Of a DNA stretch of 37,478 nucleotides, positions 9,753 through 20,010 are shown piece after piece. Made by a program: the position numbers and the translations under genes. Numbering within the stretch: the stretch's first letter is position 1; every line of letters begins with the position of its first letter. The stretch is taken from positions 987 through 38,464 of the forward strand of contig CAUDNR010000184.1 of the NCBI GenBank assembly GCA_958430865.1, written 5' to 3'. The notes beneath the pieces were generated by a model. That model was not told the origin of the DNA and made no database searches. It saw only the letters and a program-made list of their open reading frames with translations. The DNA is from Entrophospora sp. SA101. Taxonomy: Eukaryota; Glomeromycota; Glomeromycetes; Entrophosporales; Entrophosporaceae.

Positions 9753-12352
9753 ATGCCAATTGAATCTTTTGAGATAAAAAAAGAAATATCAAATGCTGAT
9801 GATGCGTATCAATTGAACTGTGACAAAAATATAGATCTTGATAATAGTTCTAGTGCAGAAACCATTCAAGTTTCAACTCCTTCTGATCACTTTAATGACT
9901 CGAACCGTGAAGAATCTAAGTTACCTGTTGAGAAAGTATGTATTTCTTTTCTTGATAAATTTTACCTATTTTATATCTGTTTATATGTTTACATATTTAA
10001 TAAGAAGAAAAAATAAATTGATTTTTTAAAAAATTTTTTTACCCATATTTTATAGCCTCTTGATCAGTCAGTGATATCCGAAGATGAAAAGAAAAAAAAT
10101 TCTGAATTTTTTCTTGGAAAACGTGCTAAAACTCCTGAACGTTATATGAAAATTAGAAATTTTATTTTAAATACTTGGTTAAACAATAAACCAAAATACA
10201 TATCAAAAACTATTGTTAGGCCTGGACTTAAGGTTTTTTTGATTTGCATATTATATATATATATATATAAATCACTCAAAAGAATATATATACACATGTT
10301 TTCTATCTTTTAATCAAAGGATTGTGGTGATGTTAATGCTATCGGACGTGTTCATGCATACCTTGAATCGATTGGTGCAATTAATGTTGGTTTTGCTACT
10401 AAAATTAGGGCTGTCAAAAGATCCTCCAAAAGAAAATTATCTGATGGATCCGCTAACAGTACTGATGGAAGTAGTAGCGGCAATGGTGGTGGCGGTGGAG
10501 GTGGTGGTGATAACGGAAGTAGTAAACGTAAAACTAAGACTAGAGTTGAAGATGATGAATGGAATTATCCAGGGTTTGATAAATTTTGATTTTTGAAATT
10601 GCTATTAAATTTTCAAATACGATTTTGTTTAAAAACCACTATTTATTTTCAACTTTTGATAATTTAGAGCTCGTAAGAATAAAAATTGGTAATTTATATG
10701 GTTTATTTATAATATCTTTTAACACACACACACACATATATGTTGTCTCTATTATGATAATAAAAATCATGCTAATATTATTAATCAATATAAGGTTAAA
10801 AAATGATATCGATGTTGATACTTACGGTGATGATGATAGTGATGACGACGATGATTACGAGAACAATCTTACTGGTGGAACTAAAGGTTACAGATTTTTG
10901 TTTTAATATTATAAATTGGATTTTAATTTTGCTTAAAGCTTTCCTAAATGTTTAAAACAAATTCAGGTGATGATTTGACACGTAGAAGCAAAAGAATTCG
11001 TACTGCTAAAAAAGAAGGGAAAATTAATTATAATGAAATATCCTTTTTTAATATTGTATGGAGATTTGGTTTAAATCTATTTAGCCCTAACTAAAAACTT
11101 TACGACGATTTAGCCTATGATTATGATCCATTTCGTCTGGTAAAACCCATGCATTATACATCAAGATATCCTGCACCATTTAAATTGTCTGTTTCTACTA
11201 ATGTTATGGTAATTATATTTATAAATTGGGGTTTTTTAAAAAAAATTTATATTACGGAAAATATTAATATTATATATATTTATAAGCTCATGATGGACTT
11301 TCATGCTCATTTGGCCCATACTGAAATCATTGGTTTGCTTGGAGGTCATTTCCATTCTGATAGTCAACTAATGGAAATTACTTATGTATATCCTTGTAAA
11401 AGTTTAAGTACTGGTTTTCAGGTATAAAAAATTTATTAGAATTCAGATAATAATAAATAATATTATTAGGAATCTACAACAATTACATATATACATTTTC
11501 CAAATTTTATCTAACTTTAGTGTGAAATGGATCCTGAGTCTGAGGTTGCTGCAAGAGAGGTTTTTTCTGAAAAGTGCTTGGAATTTGTTGGTTGGTATCA
11601 CTCTCATCCAACTTTTGAACCTCAGCCTTCAATTCGTGACATTGAAAATCAATCCCAGTATCAGGTATGTTAATAATATTTTAAAACTTTATTTTATTTT
11701 TGAATAAATCATACATATTTGATGTTTTTGATTTTCTCTTATTTAGGAAATGTGGAAACGTGATGATGGTTTGGAACCATTTATCGGAGTGATTGTAACC
11801 CCATACGATGCAGAGAATGTTTCTAATATTTCAAAATTTAAATTTTGGATGAGCGGTACCAAATATGATGTTTCAGGCGAATATAGTAAGTTAATGATAT
11901 GCGTGTATATACAGATATTATGAATTAATAATTATTATTATGTTGATGTTATTTAGGAACACCTTATGAGTGCGAACATTTAGTATCACGATCTGAATCT
12001 TTTCCTGAAGATATGTTTTCTCAATTATCCGAATTGATTAGGGAATATCATAACTATGATCAGTAAGTTGTACAAATAATCTTCACTATTGATTAATTAA
12101 TTGATTTGATTGTTGAGATATTAATAATGATAATAACAATTAAGACGAGTTGATATGGCACAAAAGTACCGAAATAATGACAATTTTTTGAGACTTGATA
12201 AGATGATGGAATCATTATCATCTCATCTAACATCTCAAATCGCTGATTCATTGATTTCACGTTTACGAGAACTTGTTAATGACAATTTTATTAGTCAAGA
12301 AGTTTCAGAAGTAGTCAATAATAATACTAATACAAATGTTGAAGAACCATAA
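9753..12352 (+). CDS. MYSM1: MYSM1-like SWIRM plus JAMM/MPN deubiquitinase
   Basis: Twelve exons join in frame to about 544 residues: 9753-9935, 10056-10232, 10320-10573, 10668-10688, 10795-10886, 10967-11037, 11104-11208, 11287-11421, 11521-11664, 11747-11885, 11957-12062 and 12145-12352. A SWIRM domain spans about residues 70-150. A basic, Gly-rich, Asp-rich linker follows (160-265), then an MPN domain from about 290. The JAMM zinc site is complete: E314 in [10 protein letters not shown], then H373, H375, S383 and D386 in [14 protein letters not shown]. The stretch [13 protein letters not shown] is shared with animal MYSM1, which removes ubiquitin from histone H2A in chromatin. The SANT domain of animal MYSM1 is not visible. 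All introns are GT-AG except one AT-AC. Activity is inferred from family. Confidence 0.93.
11038..11103 (+). other. Candidate U12-type AT-AC intron in the MYSM1-like gene
   Basis: The intron begins ATATCCTTTTTT, matching the U12-type 5' splice-site consensus, and ends TTTAC at 11103. A CCCTAACT branch-site candidate puts the branch A at about 11090, 13 bases before the 3' end, the spacing expected of minor introns. Removing exactly these 66 bases joins KINYNE to [13 protein letters not shown] in frame and without a stop. The straight reading hits a stop. The only in-frame GT-AG alternative is a 45-base intron, 11059-11103 region shifted to the later TTTAG, which loses the DDL residues and adds an odd hydrophobic insert. 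Confidence 0.8.
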
Positions 12353-13437
12353 AAGGTTGGCTTGATCTGAGATTGATAACAGGATAGAGTTTATCATAGT
12401 AATATTATATAATATATTAAATAAAATTTTAATTTTCAAGAATTTTGTAAAAGATCTACATTTCATTTTTGATAAAAGGGTTTTATATATATACATTATG
12501 TAAATAAGATATATAGATAATCTCATGTATTAACAAGTGGAACATCATATAGTGAATGGCCAGTTATTTTGTTAAATATCTCTGACCAGGTGAGACACCC
12601 ATCAGATCTTTTTGATATTAAAAGTGCGTTGAAGTGTTTTGAATGTCTGGTATAAATTGATTAGTGTTAATCATCGGTGTAGGTAGGTAAGTTTTGGGAA
12701 GTGCGGTAAAATAGAATGAGAAGCTGAAGCAACCTGGATGCAACAATGATAGGTTGATACACTCAATAGCACCATCTACTTTTACATCAAGTATCTTTCC
12801 ATTAATAGTTACATGAGATTGTGCACGCCTAGTCTCTTGAAAACATTATACACAAATTGTGAAGAACAATATCCATTGGTCATTCTAAGTGCAGGAAAAC
12901 AAATTAAACATAAAAGTTAAACATCTCAGATTTACAAATGGAATAAAATAGATAAATATCATCAAGTTCTTGTTATTTGGGATGGTGATAGCTATATTTG
13001 GAAAAGTTATTAGTTAATTGATGAAGTTTTTGTAATAACGACCGAATAGATCAAATAATAATTACATTTTGTCACTCGCTAAGGATGGAATATAATAGAA
13101 ATTAAAGTGATGAAAGAACTATTATGAAAAGATATTCTTTAGATCAAATAGATGTTGTAAAAAGTACTTGAAATCCTTTTTTAATAAAACATTTATTTGT
13201 AAATAAAATAATAAAATACATAAACCTCTTAATCTTGAGCTATTCCTACCAATTATTCATATAATAAATAATAATTGTTTCCAAGACTCCGAATGAGTCG
13301 GATGTCGAACACAAAAAAAAAAATGATCAACATGATCCATTCAACATATTCATTTATCATGTGGAGGAAGATTATAATTTATAAAAAATTTTCACATTCT
13401 TTTATTGTCATATATATATACAAAAATTGTATTATAA
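12353..13437. other. Intergenic stretch between the MYSM1-like and FIT2/SCS3 genes
   Basis: Apart from the minus-strand reading at 12618-12845 nothing is supported. A (T/A)-rich segment immediately upstream of 13438 is the likely promoter of the next gene. A short open reading at 13275-13460 ends in low-complexity sequence and overlaps the next start, and I do not regard it as a gene. Confidence 0.4.
12618..12845 (-). other. Unrecognised minus-strand coding-like segment
   Basis: Between stops the minus strand is open for 75 codons. The composition is good: RRAQSHVTINGKILDVKVDG, then AIECINLSLLHPGCFSFSFY, then FTALPKTYLPTPMINTN, ending at TAA (12618-12620). It lacks an ATG. A possible 3' splice acceptor (TTTTCAAG) lies just upstream, so it could be a terminal exon or a gene remnant. 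No family is recognised, and no upstream exon could be found with confidence. Confidence 0.3.
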
Positions 13438-14454
13438 ATGGATCAATATATAAATCGTAAGAGCGTATTAAAATTTAAAGCTTCGTTAAAAAAAACCTTT
13501 AATTCCAAAACATCGAAATTACAAGGTTTTATTGTACTGTTTTATATATTAGTAGTATTTGTTGGACTAGTATCAAGATTAGAAGAGACATATTATCAAT
13601 CAAAGAACAATGTATTTAATAGAATATTTGCAAAGAACGGATGGTTTTGGACTACAGTAGTATATGGTGCTTATTTAGCAATGAATGAAAACGAGAGACA
13701 AGGAGAGAAACTAGGTTTTTCTATACTTCGTTACATTGCATCAACAGGTTATTGGTATATAATAACGCAAAAAACTTTATTTGGACCAAGTGTATTTGAT
13801 ATGATATTTACAATGAGTGGAGGCAATTGTAGATTTAATGAGGACACAGAAAACTTTTCAAATTATGGAAAAACAAATGATATTAATAGTTCATATCAAT
13901 GTAAACAGTTGAAGGGAGAGTGGATTAATGGACATGATGCCAGCGGACATTGTTTCTTATTAGTGCATTCTTCACTTTTTCTATTAGAGGAAATATGTGG
14001 ATCATTCAACAAGAAAAAAATACTTGAATTGAATGAGTTTAAATTTTTTAAAAAAATATTTTTTGGTTTGTTGATTTTGTGGATCAATATGTTATTTTTC
14101 ACAGTAACATATTTCCACAATATTAAAGAAAGTTCTACTGGATTGATATTTGGAATATCATATTGGTTTCTAATTTATTTTTTATTATTACCAAAACTAC
14201 AAAAACTTTTTAATGTTCCATTATTACCTTATGAAATTGAGCATGAAAATAATGATATAAAAAATGAAAATGAAAATGAAAGTGAAAGTGAAAGTGAAAG
14301 TGACAAGGAGGAGAAGAAATGGGAATTTAGAAAAGAAAGAGGAATTTGGTTAAATATTTATTACTATACCTTAAATATTGGTTATCATACCTTGGATCTA
14401 ATAATCAAAGCTGGAATTCTATTTAGTGAAAGAATAAGCATGTTAATCTATTAA
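13438..14454 (+). CDS. SCS3: FIT2/SCS3-family fat-storage-inducing transmembrane protein
   Basis: A single 338-residue exon encodes a polytopic membrane protein with hydrophobic segments near residues 30-47, 74-85, 103-118, 172-186, 206-225 and 234-250. The hallmark motif GHDASGHCFLL is at 165-175, and YFHN at 225-228 supplies the second conserved His. H171 and H227 correspond to the paired His of the lipid-phosphatase-like active site known in FIT2. The family acts in the ER membrane as an acyl-CoA diphosphatase, supporting lipid-droplet budding and ER homeostasis; yeast members are SCS3 and YFT2. Residues 275-295 form a low-complexity Glu-Asn then Glu-Ser repeat on the loop before the last hydrophobic segments, an addition I do not associate with the family core. 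Confidence 0.9.
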   Translation: MDQYINRKSVLKFKASLKKTFNSKTSKLQGFIVLFYILVVFVGLVSRLEETYYQSKNNVFNRIFAKNGWFWTTVVYGAYLAMNENERQGEKLGFSILRYIASTGYWYIITQKTLFGPSVFDMIFTMSGGNCRFNEDTENFSNYGKTNDINSSYQCKQLKGEWINGHDASGHCFLLVHSSLFLLEEICGSFNKKKILELNEFKFFKKIFFGLLILWINMLFFTVTYFHNIKESSTGLIFGISYWFLIYFLLLPKLQKLFNVPLLPYEIEHENNDIKNENENESESESESDKEEKKWEFRKERGIWLNIYYYTLNIGYHTLDLIIKAGILFSERISMLIY

Positions 14455-15306
14455 AGAAAGTATAAGTACGTTGATTGATAATTTAGAGAATAAGTACATT
14501 AATCTGTAATTTAGATTTATTATTATTATTATATACCATCATTATTTTTTATTATCATTATCATTATCACCATCAGTTAGTTTTTTTATAAATAAATAAA
14601 TAAATATAATTTTTTTCCAATAAAAAAATTTTTTTTTTGTTTTTAATGTTGTATACAGTTAATAATATATATCTTTATAATTGTTTAACTTTGATGATTA
14701 TCTTGAACAAAATTTTCCGGTACTAAAGAAATAAATTTATTATTGTTGTTATTATTATCCCTCAGAATTCTATAATAAGTCATAAAGTATGTAAGTTACC
14801 ATTAAAAAAATTGCCGCTGGTTAATCTTAACTGGTGGATCACGAATTAAATACTTAAAAGAGAATACTATTTCAGGAAATAAAAATTCGTTAATAAATAT
14901 ATAAATATATAAATATTATGGTTTGTTTTAGAGATAAAAAATAAATAAATTATAATATAGTTACTATGTATTCAATATTTAAATTTTTATTTATAGGAAT
15001 CTAATTAAAAAAATTGATATTTTTTTTAATATTTACTATTATTATTATATCTATTTATTTTAAATGGAATAAATTTTTGACTAACCCTGATTAACATCAT
15101 TCCATCTTCTTTAATAATTATTTAGAATCTATTTCTTTTAAAATCGTTGGTAAAATTTGTTTTGTTTGTTTGAACTCAGATTTTTATAACTATTAATATT
15201 AATAATAATCTTTATTATCATTATAAAATTTAAAAAGATTATGAAGTATATATATAAATTACCTAAATGGTGTTTGTTTCTAGATGATTTAGAGGACCTA
15301 AAAATG
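14455..15306. other. AT-rich intergenic stretch
   Basis: No gene is visible. It contains ATT/ATC triplet-rich tracts (14519-14575), poly-A/T runs, and at 14826-14842 the second copy of the 17-base string found at 311-327. It ends at the outer edge of the left inverted-repeat arm. Confidence 0.45.
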
Positions 15307-15984
15307 GAATTTTGCACAAGGGTAGAGTAATGTTAGATAAAGAGAAATATAAAAGATAACATCATTTTAAAATAATAAATAAATAAGAGATTGCATCATA
15401 CTTTTCTTTTTCCATAAACATCAATCGCTGGTAATATTAAAAAATGAATGTTGTTTTCATTGTCACTGTCACATTTGTTAGGTTTTGATGATTCACATAT
15501 TGCTTTAACACTGAAAGTTTCCATATTTAAAAGGTTTATTAAGCTATGTTTCAAAAAGCGTGACTAATATTTGGGTAGAGAAAACAAAAAGTTTCCTAAT
15601 GTGCTAAAGTCAAATTACTAATATAAATGATATTGTTATATAATTATGACAATAATTTGGTACTTTATTATTTATTTTAATTACCTTGATCTTAATTTCA
15701 TAAAAAGTATTTTGACTTACATATCGGCCATTTAACAAATTAAATTTGTAATTTTCATCATCGATTAAAGAAGTAGTCAGCCTAGACTCTTTTCTTGCAC
15801 CTCTAAAAAAATTTGTTCTATTTATTTTATTCAAAAGAATTTATAATTAATCAATTATCAATAATTCCTTCCTCCACCTTTTCAATTTATTTAAATAATG
15901 ATGATGATAATTAATAATTACTTACTTGATCATAAGGTCACCGTCAACAATATCATATGAAATCAACAAATGAGTAATATCAAA
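15307..15984. repeat. Left arm of a 678-bp perfect inverted repeat
   Basis: I compared this segment base by base with the reverse complement of 19250-19927 and found no difference. Paired positions sum to 35234. Outside the arms similarity stops abruptly at the outer side (15306 / 19928). At the inner side it fades within a T/A-rich run. The arm holds the 3' exons of the minus-strand gene at 15544-16171. Confidence 0.93.
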
Positions 15985-16171
15985 ATTTTTTAAAATAGAA
16001 ATTAAAGAATCTAAATGAACTTTGAGTCGGATTTGGCCAGAAACATTGTTGTTACAGTGCGGATTATCTATACTCAAAAGTTAAAATTTTTGAAATATTA
16101 TGTGATCCACACATTGGATTTTAAAAAAACCACCGCCATTCAATTCAGCTTTAAAAGGAGAGTCTATTAAT
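15544..16171 (-). CDS. 3' part of an unrecognised gene entering the left repeat arm
   Basis: Minus-strand exons fit together by phase: 16113-16171, 15926-16067, 15685-15817 and possibly 15544-15603 to a TAG. The reading includes SPFKAELNGGGFFKIQ, then VSGQIRLKVHLDSLISILKN, FDITHLLISYDIVDGDLMIK, and TNFFRGARKESRLTTSLI. An alternative 3' end uses the open stretch MET...DVYGKRKV, mirrored at 19710-19838 in the other arm. The 5' exons were not found, so the gene is incomplete as described. I do not recognise the family. The inner edge of the repeat cuts through the exon at 15984, between ILKN and FDITHLL. Confidence 0.5.
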
Positions 16172-17126
16172 CTAAAAAAAAATTAGTTCGTTAAACTTTT
16201 TTGTTGTAAAGAACTTTTATTTATTAATAAAAAAAAGGAAATAAATAAATCAAATAAATCGAATCTATGTTGTAGAAAATATTCTATGAAAAAAAGTTGT
16301 TACGCGAAATTTACCTAGTCTCAATTTCTTAAATGTATAACAAAATTCGGAATTTTCAAAATGCTAAGGCTCTGCCAATTTTCAGTTTAAGAAAAAACCA
16401 GCCGATAAGTTTTGAGGCTTGAGTCATGAACAATAAAACTTATCGGTTAAGTTTTTTAAAATGATATAATTTTTTTTTGTTTAGTATTTTAAAGTTGACC
16501 AATTGTTACTATAAGCAATTAATGATTATAGATGATCTGCACCGATATGTAATTACAATTAGGGCACTGACATATGGGATGTCCACCAGCAAAAAGGGGG
16601 TCTGAGACTATTAAATTGTTCTGTCTTATTACTGTAATAATCTAATTAAAAAAAAATTTAATACTAATATAAAATAGTCATAAATAACTTATAAATTTGT
16701 TTTTTGCCTTTAATTTCTTCCACCTCCAAGAAAACCAAACGAACCATATATTTTCTGAGAGCTCTCAATGTACTCTATCTTATGATGCTAAAATGATCTT
16801 AATAGAATCGTTTTTCATAAATAATTAGGCCTTTAAAGTCAAAAAGTATCGGTCTCTTTGGGAAGTTATTGCGCTATAACGAAACAAGCTATTGACAAGT
16901 AAAAAATTGAATTTAAACGAGCAAAAGCACAAGATTCTATTTATTTAGAAGCATAAAAATTGTTTATTTATAATCTTGTATTCAATTCTTCCTTCAAAGT
17001 CTGTTGTACGGAAAACGTGCTATGTCGATCACATAGTATTAAGTTAATAAAGATAACGTAATTTTACAACAATTAAATTACTTAGTTCGTTTAAATAGAC
17101 CGTTTAAACATTTGAACGTTTACATA
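16172..17126. other. Spacer inside the inverted structure, upstream of the BTB gene
   Basis: No coding segment could be supported, though missing 5' exons of the minus-strand gene could lie here. Bases 16402-16413 and 16435-16446 form a 12-bp perfect inverted repeat (CCGATAAGTTTT) with a 21-base loop. Confidence 0.4.
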
Positions 17127-18696
17127 ATGGATATAACATCATTAATAGAACATTTGGAAAGGTTTGAAAAATTATTAGAACCAGATAATAATAACTATGA
17201 TGTCAAAATTTTTATTCATAATGAAGAAAAACTTGTCACTGAATTTCATGCACATTCATTAATCCTATGTGTCCAGTCTCCATTTTTTAAAAAAGTTTTG
17301 TCAAATACAACCAAAGAAGATAAAAGTGGCTTTTTTAAAAATGTTTTGTCAAGTACAACCAAAGAAGATCAAAGTGGCTATTATGTTATTAATAAATCTA
17401 ATATTAGCGAACCTATTTTTAAAGATATTCTCAAGTGAGTTTATTTAATAAATAAATTAATAAAAACATTATTTATTCACTTTATTAGTGCAGTATAATA
17501 ATTTTTATTTGTTGGTTTTTAAAAGGTATATATACACGTGTAAAGTAGAATTAAACAATTATACTTGTGTTGATTTATTGAACTTGTTAATTTCAGCAGA
17601 TGAATTTGATCTTGAGTCACTTGTTAATTATATAATGAAATATTTTATTGAAAATCATGAAGACTATATAAATGATAACACAATTAAAATTCTGCGATTT
17701 ATCTGCACCAATAAAGAAAAATTTAATAAATTAAGAGATATCTGTGTAGAAAAAATTTGCATTGATAGTGGAAAATTTTTTAATTCAAAAGAATTTGATT
17801 CATTTGAAGAACCAATTTTATTGGCAGTTCTTGGAAAAGATGATTTATATGTTGATGAAATAGAAATTTGGCAAAGAATTCTTAAATGGGGATTAGCAAG
17901 ACATCCAGAAATCAGCAATAACAATATTGAAAATTGGTCAATCCAAAATTATACTGATTTAGGAAACACATTAAAAGAATTAATCTTATCAATTAGATTC
18001 CAAGATATTTCTAACAAGGACTTTCGTGATAAAATTAAACCATATCAGAAACTTATTCCTGTGGATTTATGGAATAAACTTTTAGAATATTATTTATTTC
18101 CTGATGATCGAGCAGCTTTATGTTTATCACCACCAAGAGCTTTAAAAATTGATTCAATAACAATTAGTCGAATTAATAAAAGGCTTATATTGCTTTTTGC
18201 AAGTTGGATTGATAAAAAAAGTCCACCATATCATTCATTCAGTGATATTAAATATGAATTTAAGCTTATATATCGTAGTAGTAGAGATGGCCTAGATGCG
18301 ACTTCATTTCATCAAAAATGTGACACTTTTAACAAAACTCTTGTAGTTGCTAAAATACAAGATTCGGAACAAATAATTGGTGGCTATAACCCACTTGATT
18401 GGAGTGGAGCCGCTTTATTTAAACTGACAACTGAAAGTTTTATTTTTAATATAAGAAATAGGAATGATACTAATACTGCACTGCATAGTTATGTTATTAA
18501 TAATAAATATGATTGTGCAATTGGTTGTAATTCTTCTCATTTACCTATTTTTGGTAGTAGTTGGAATGAGTGGCAATTTTTTTTTGAAGTGAATGGTAAT
18601 ATTCATAATGGACAAGGCACTTATGATAGCATCAATATAGTGAATGGTAGTAAATTTGATGAATTAGAAGTTTTTCAAGTAATTGATAAAAATTAA
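17127..18696 (+). CDS. BTB-BACK-TLDc domain protein
   Basis: Two exons (17127-17434 and 17526-18696, GT-AG intron) give about 492 residues. I start at the ATG at 17127; the open frame extends 5 codons upstream without ATG. A BTB/POZ domain covers roughly residues 5-125 (FHAHSLILCVQSPFFKKVLS then YIYTCKVELNNY), a BACK helical domain about 130-235, and a TLDc domain about 260-490 with SFHQKCDTFNKTLVVAK, IGGYNPLDWSG and the closing FEVNGN...ELEVFQV. Such proteins are greatly expanded in arbuscular mycorrhizal fungi. BTB-BACK proteins are typically CUL3 substrate adaptors, while TLDc domains elsewhere bind V-ATPase; the role here is unproven. Residues 53-84 contain a tandem 16-residue duplication. 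The gene is flanked by the inverted-repeat arms. Confidence 0.92.
17283..17378 (+). repeat. 48-bp in-frame tandem duplication inside the BTB domain
   Basis: Bases 17283-17330 and 17331-17378 are nearly identical and encode FFKKVLSNTTKEDKSG followed by FFKNVLSSTTKEDQSG. It adds one extra copy after the FF-K-V-L helix. Confidence 0.9.
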
Positions 18697-19249
18697 AATA
18701 ATAACTTATATAGAGTATGATGCACCACATCATCTAAAGACAACAATGTAATCTTTTTTTATGTTTATGTTGAAATATTTATTATTAATACATTTTCTAA
18801 ATTTTTTAAATATGAGTTATTTCACCAAAAACTATTTTTTTACAAAATGACATATCACATGATATTGCTCACCAAATGAAAGATTGTATTTGCGACACAT
18901 ATTTATGACAAAATAAATTAAAGATCGAATAATTTTCGTTATCATGATTATATTGACAACATATTTTTTTTTTATATAAAATTTTTACATTTAGGCAATC
19001 AGAGTTTCAACTATATAAAAGGAAGAAAAATTTTTTGGAGAGTGATCAGCAATAGCTAGCAGAGCAAAAGAGCAAAAGAGCAAAAGCAAAGCAAAAGTAG
19101 AGTTAGCAAGAGTACATTGAATATTTCAAAATTTGCTTAAAGATGAAGACATGTAGATTGTAGAATTTAGAAACACGGCAAACTTTCAAAAAAAAAAATT
19201 CGTTAGTAAATTGATGATTGTCGTAAAGGAAAGCAGCAGTTTTAAAATC
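18697..19249. other. Spacer downstream of the BTB gene
   Basis: There is no gene. Positions 19060-19100 carry an irregular array of the short unit AGAGCAAA. The rest is AT-rich and ends at the inner edge of the right repeat arm. Confidence 0.45.
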
Positions 19250-19690
19250 TTTGATATTACTCATTTGTTGATTTCATATGATATTGTTGACGGTGACCTT
19301 ATGATCAAGTAAGTAATTATTAATTATCATCATCATTATTTAAATAAATTGAAAAGGTGGAGGAAGGAATTATTGATAATTGATTAATTATAAATTCTTT
19401 TGAATAAAATAAATAGAACAAATTTTTTTAGAGGTGCAAGAAAAGAGTCTAGGCTGACTACTTCTTTAATCGATGATGAAAATTACAAATTTAATTTGTT
19501 AAATGGCCGATATGTAAGTCAAAATACTTTTTATGAAATTAAGATCAAGGTAATTAAAATAAATAATAAAGTACCAAATTATTGTCATAATTATATAACA
19601 ATATCATTTATATTAGTAATTTGACTTTAGCACATTAGGAAACTTTTTGTTTTCTCTACCCAAATATTAGTCACGCTTTTTGAAACATAG
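19250..19690 (+). pseudogene. Truncated 3' copy of the unrecognised gene in the right arm
   Basis: This is the mirror copy of 15544-15984. It starts in the middle of an exon (DITHLLISYDIVDGDLMIK up to 19308), then exon 19417-19549, then possibly 19631-19690. The bases before 19250 are unrelated to the upstream exons at 16113-16171, so this copy has no 5' part and is presumed non-functional unless a new start is used. It is identical to the left copy over all shared bases. Confidence 0.75.
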
Positions 19691-19927
19691 CTTAATAAAC
19701 CTTTTAAATATGGAAACTTTCAGTGTTAAAGCAATATGTGAATCATCAAAACCTAACAAATGTGACAGTGACAATGAAAACAACATTCATTTTTTAATAT
19801 TACCAGCGATTGATGTTTATGGAAAAAGAAAAGTATGATGCAATCTCTTATTTATTTATTATTTTAAAATGATGTTATCTTTTATATTTCTCTTTATCTA
19901 ACATTACTCTACCCTTGTGCAAAATTC
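19250..19927. repeat. Right arm of the 678-bp perfect inverted repeat
   Basis: This is the reverse complement of 15307-15984 with no difference found, at a distance of 3,265 bases. Its outer edge at 19927 lies 84 bases from the last recognisable RIX7 exon, and no further RIX7 exon occurs beyond it in the window. Confidence 0.93.
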
Positions 19928-20010
19928 ATCTAATTACTCTGATCTAATCTAATCCAGTCCAATCAATTATAAATATCTTGAATTAAAATAATAATAATAA
20001 TAATATCAAC

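Noticed and set aside
10233..10319. (AT)n tract in the MYSM1-like gene as a regulatory element
   Set aside because: It is a simple repeat within an intron in AT-rich DNA; there is no evidence of function.
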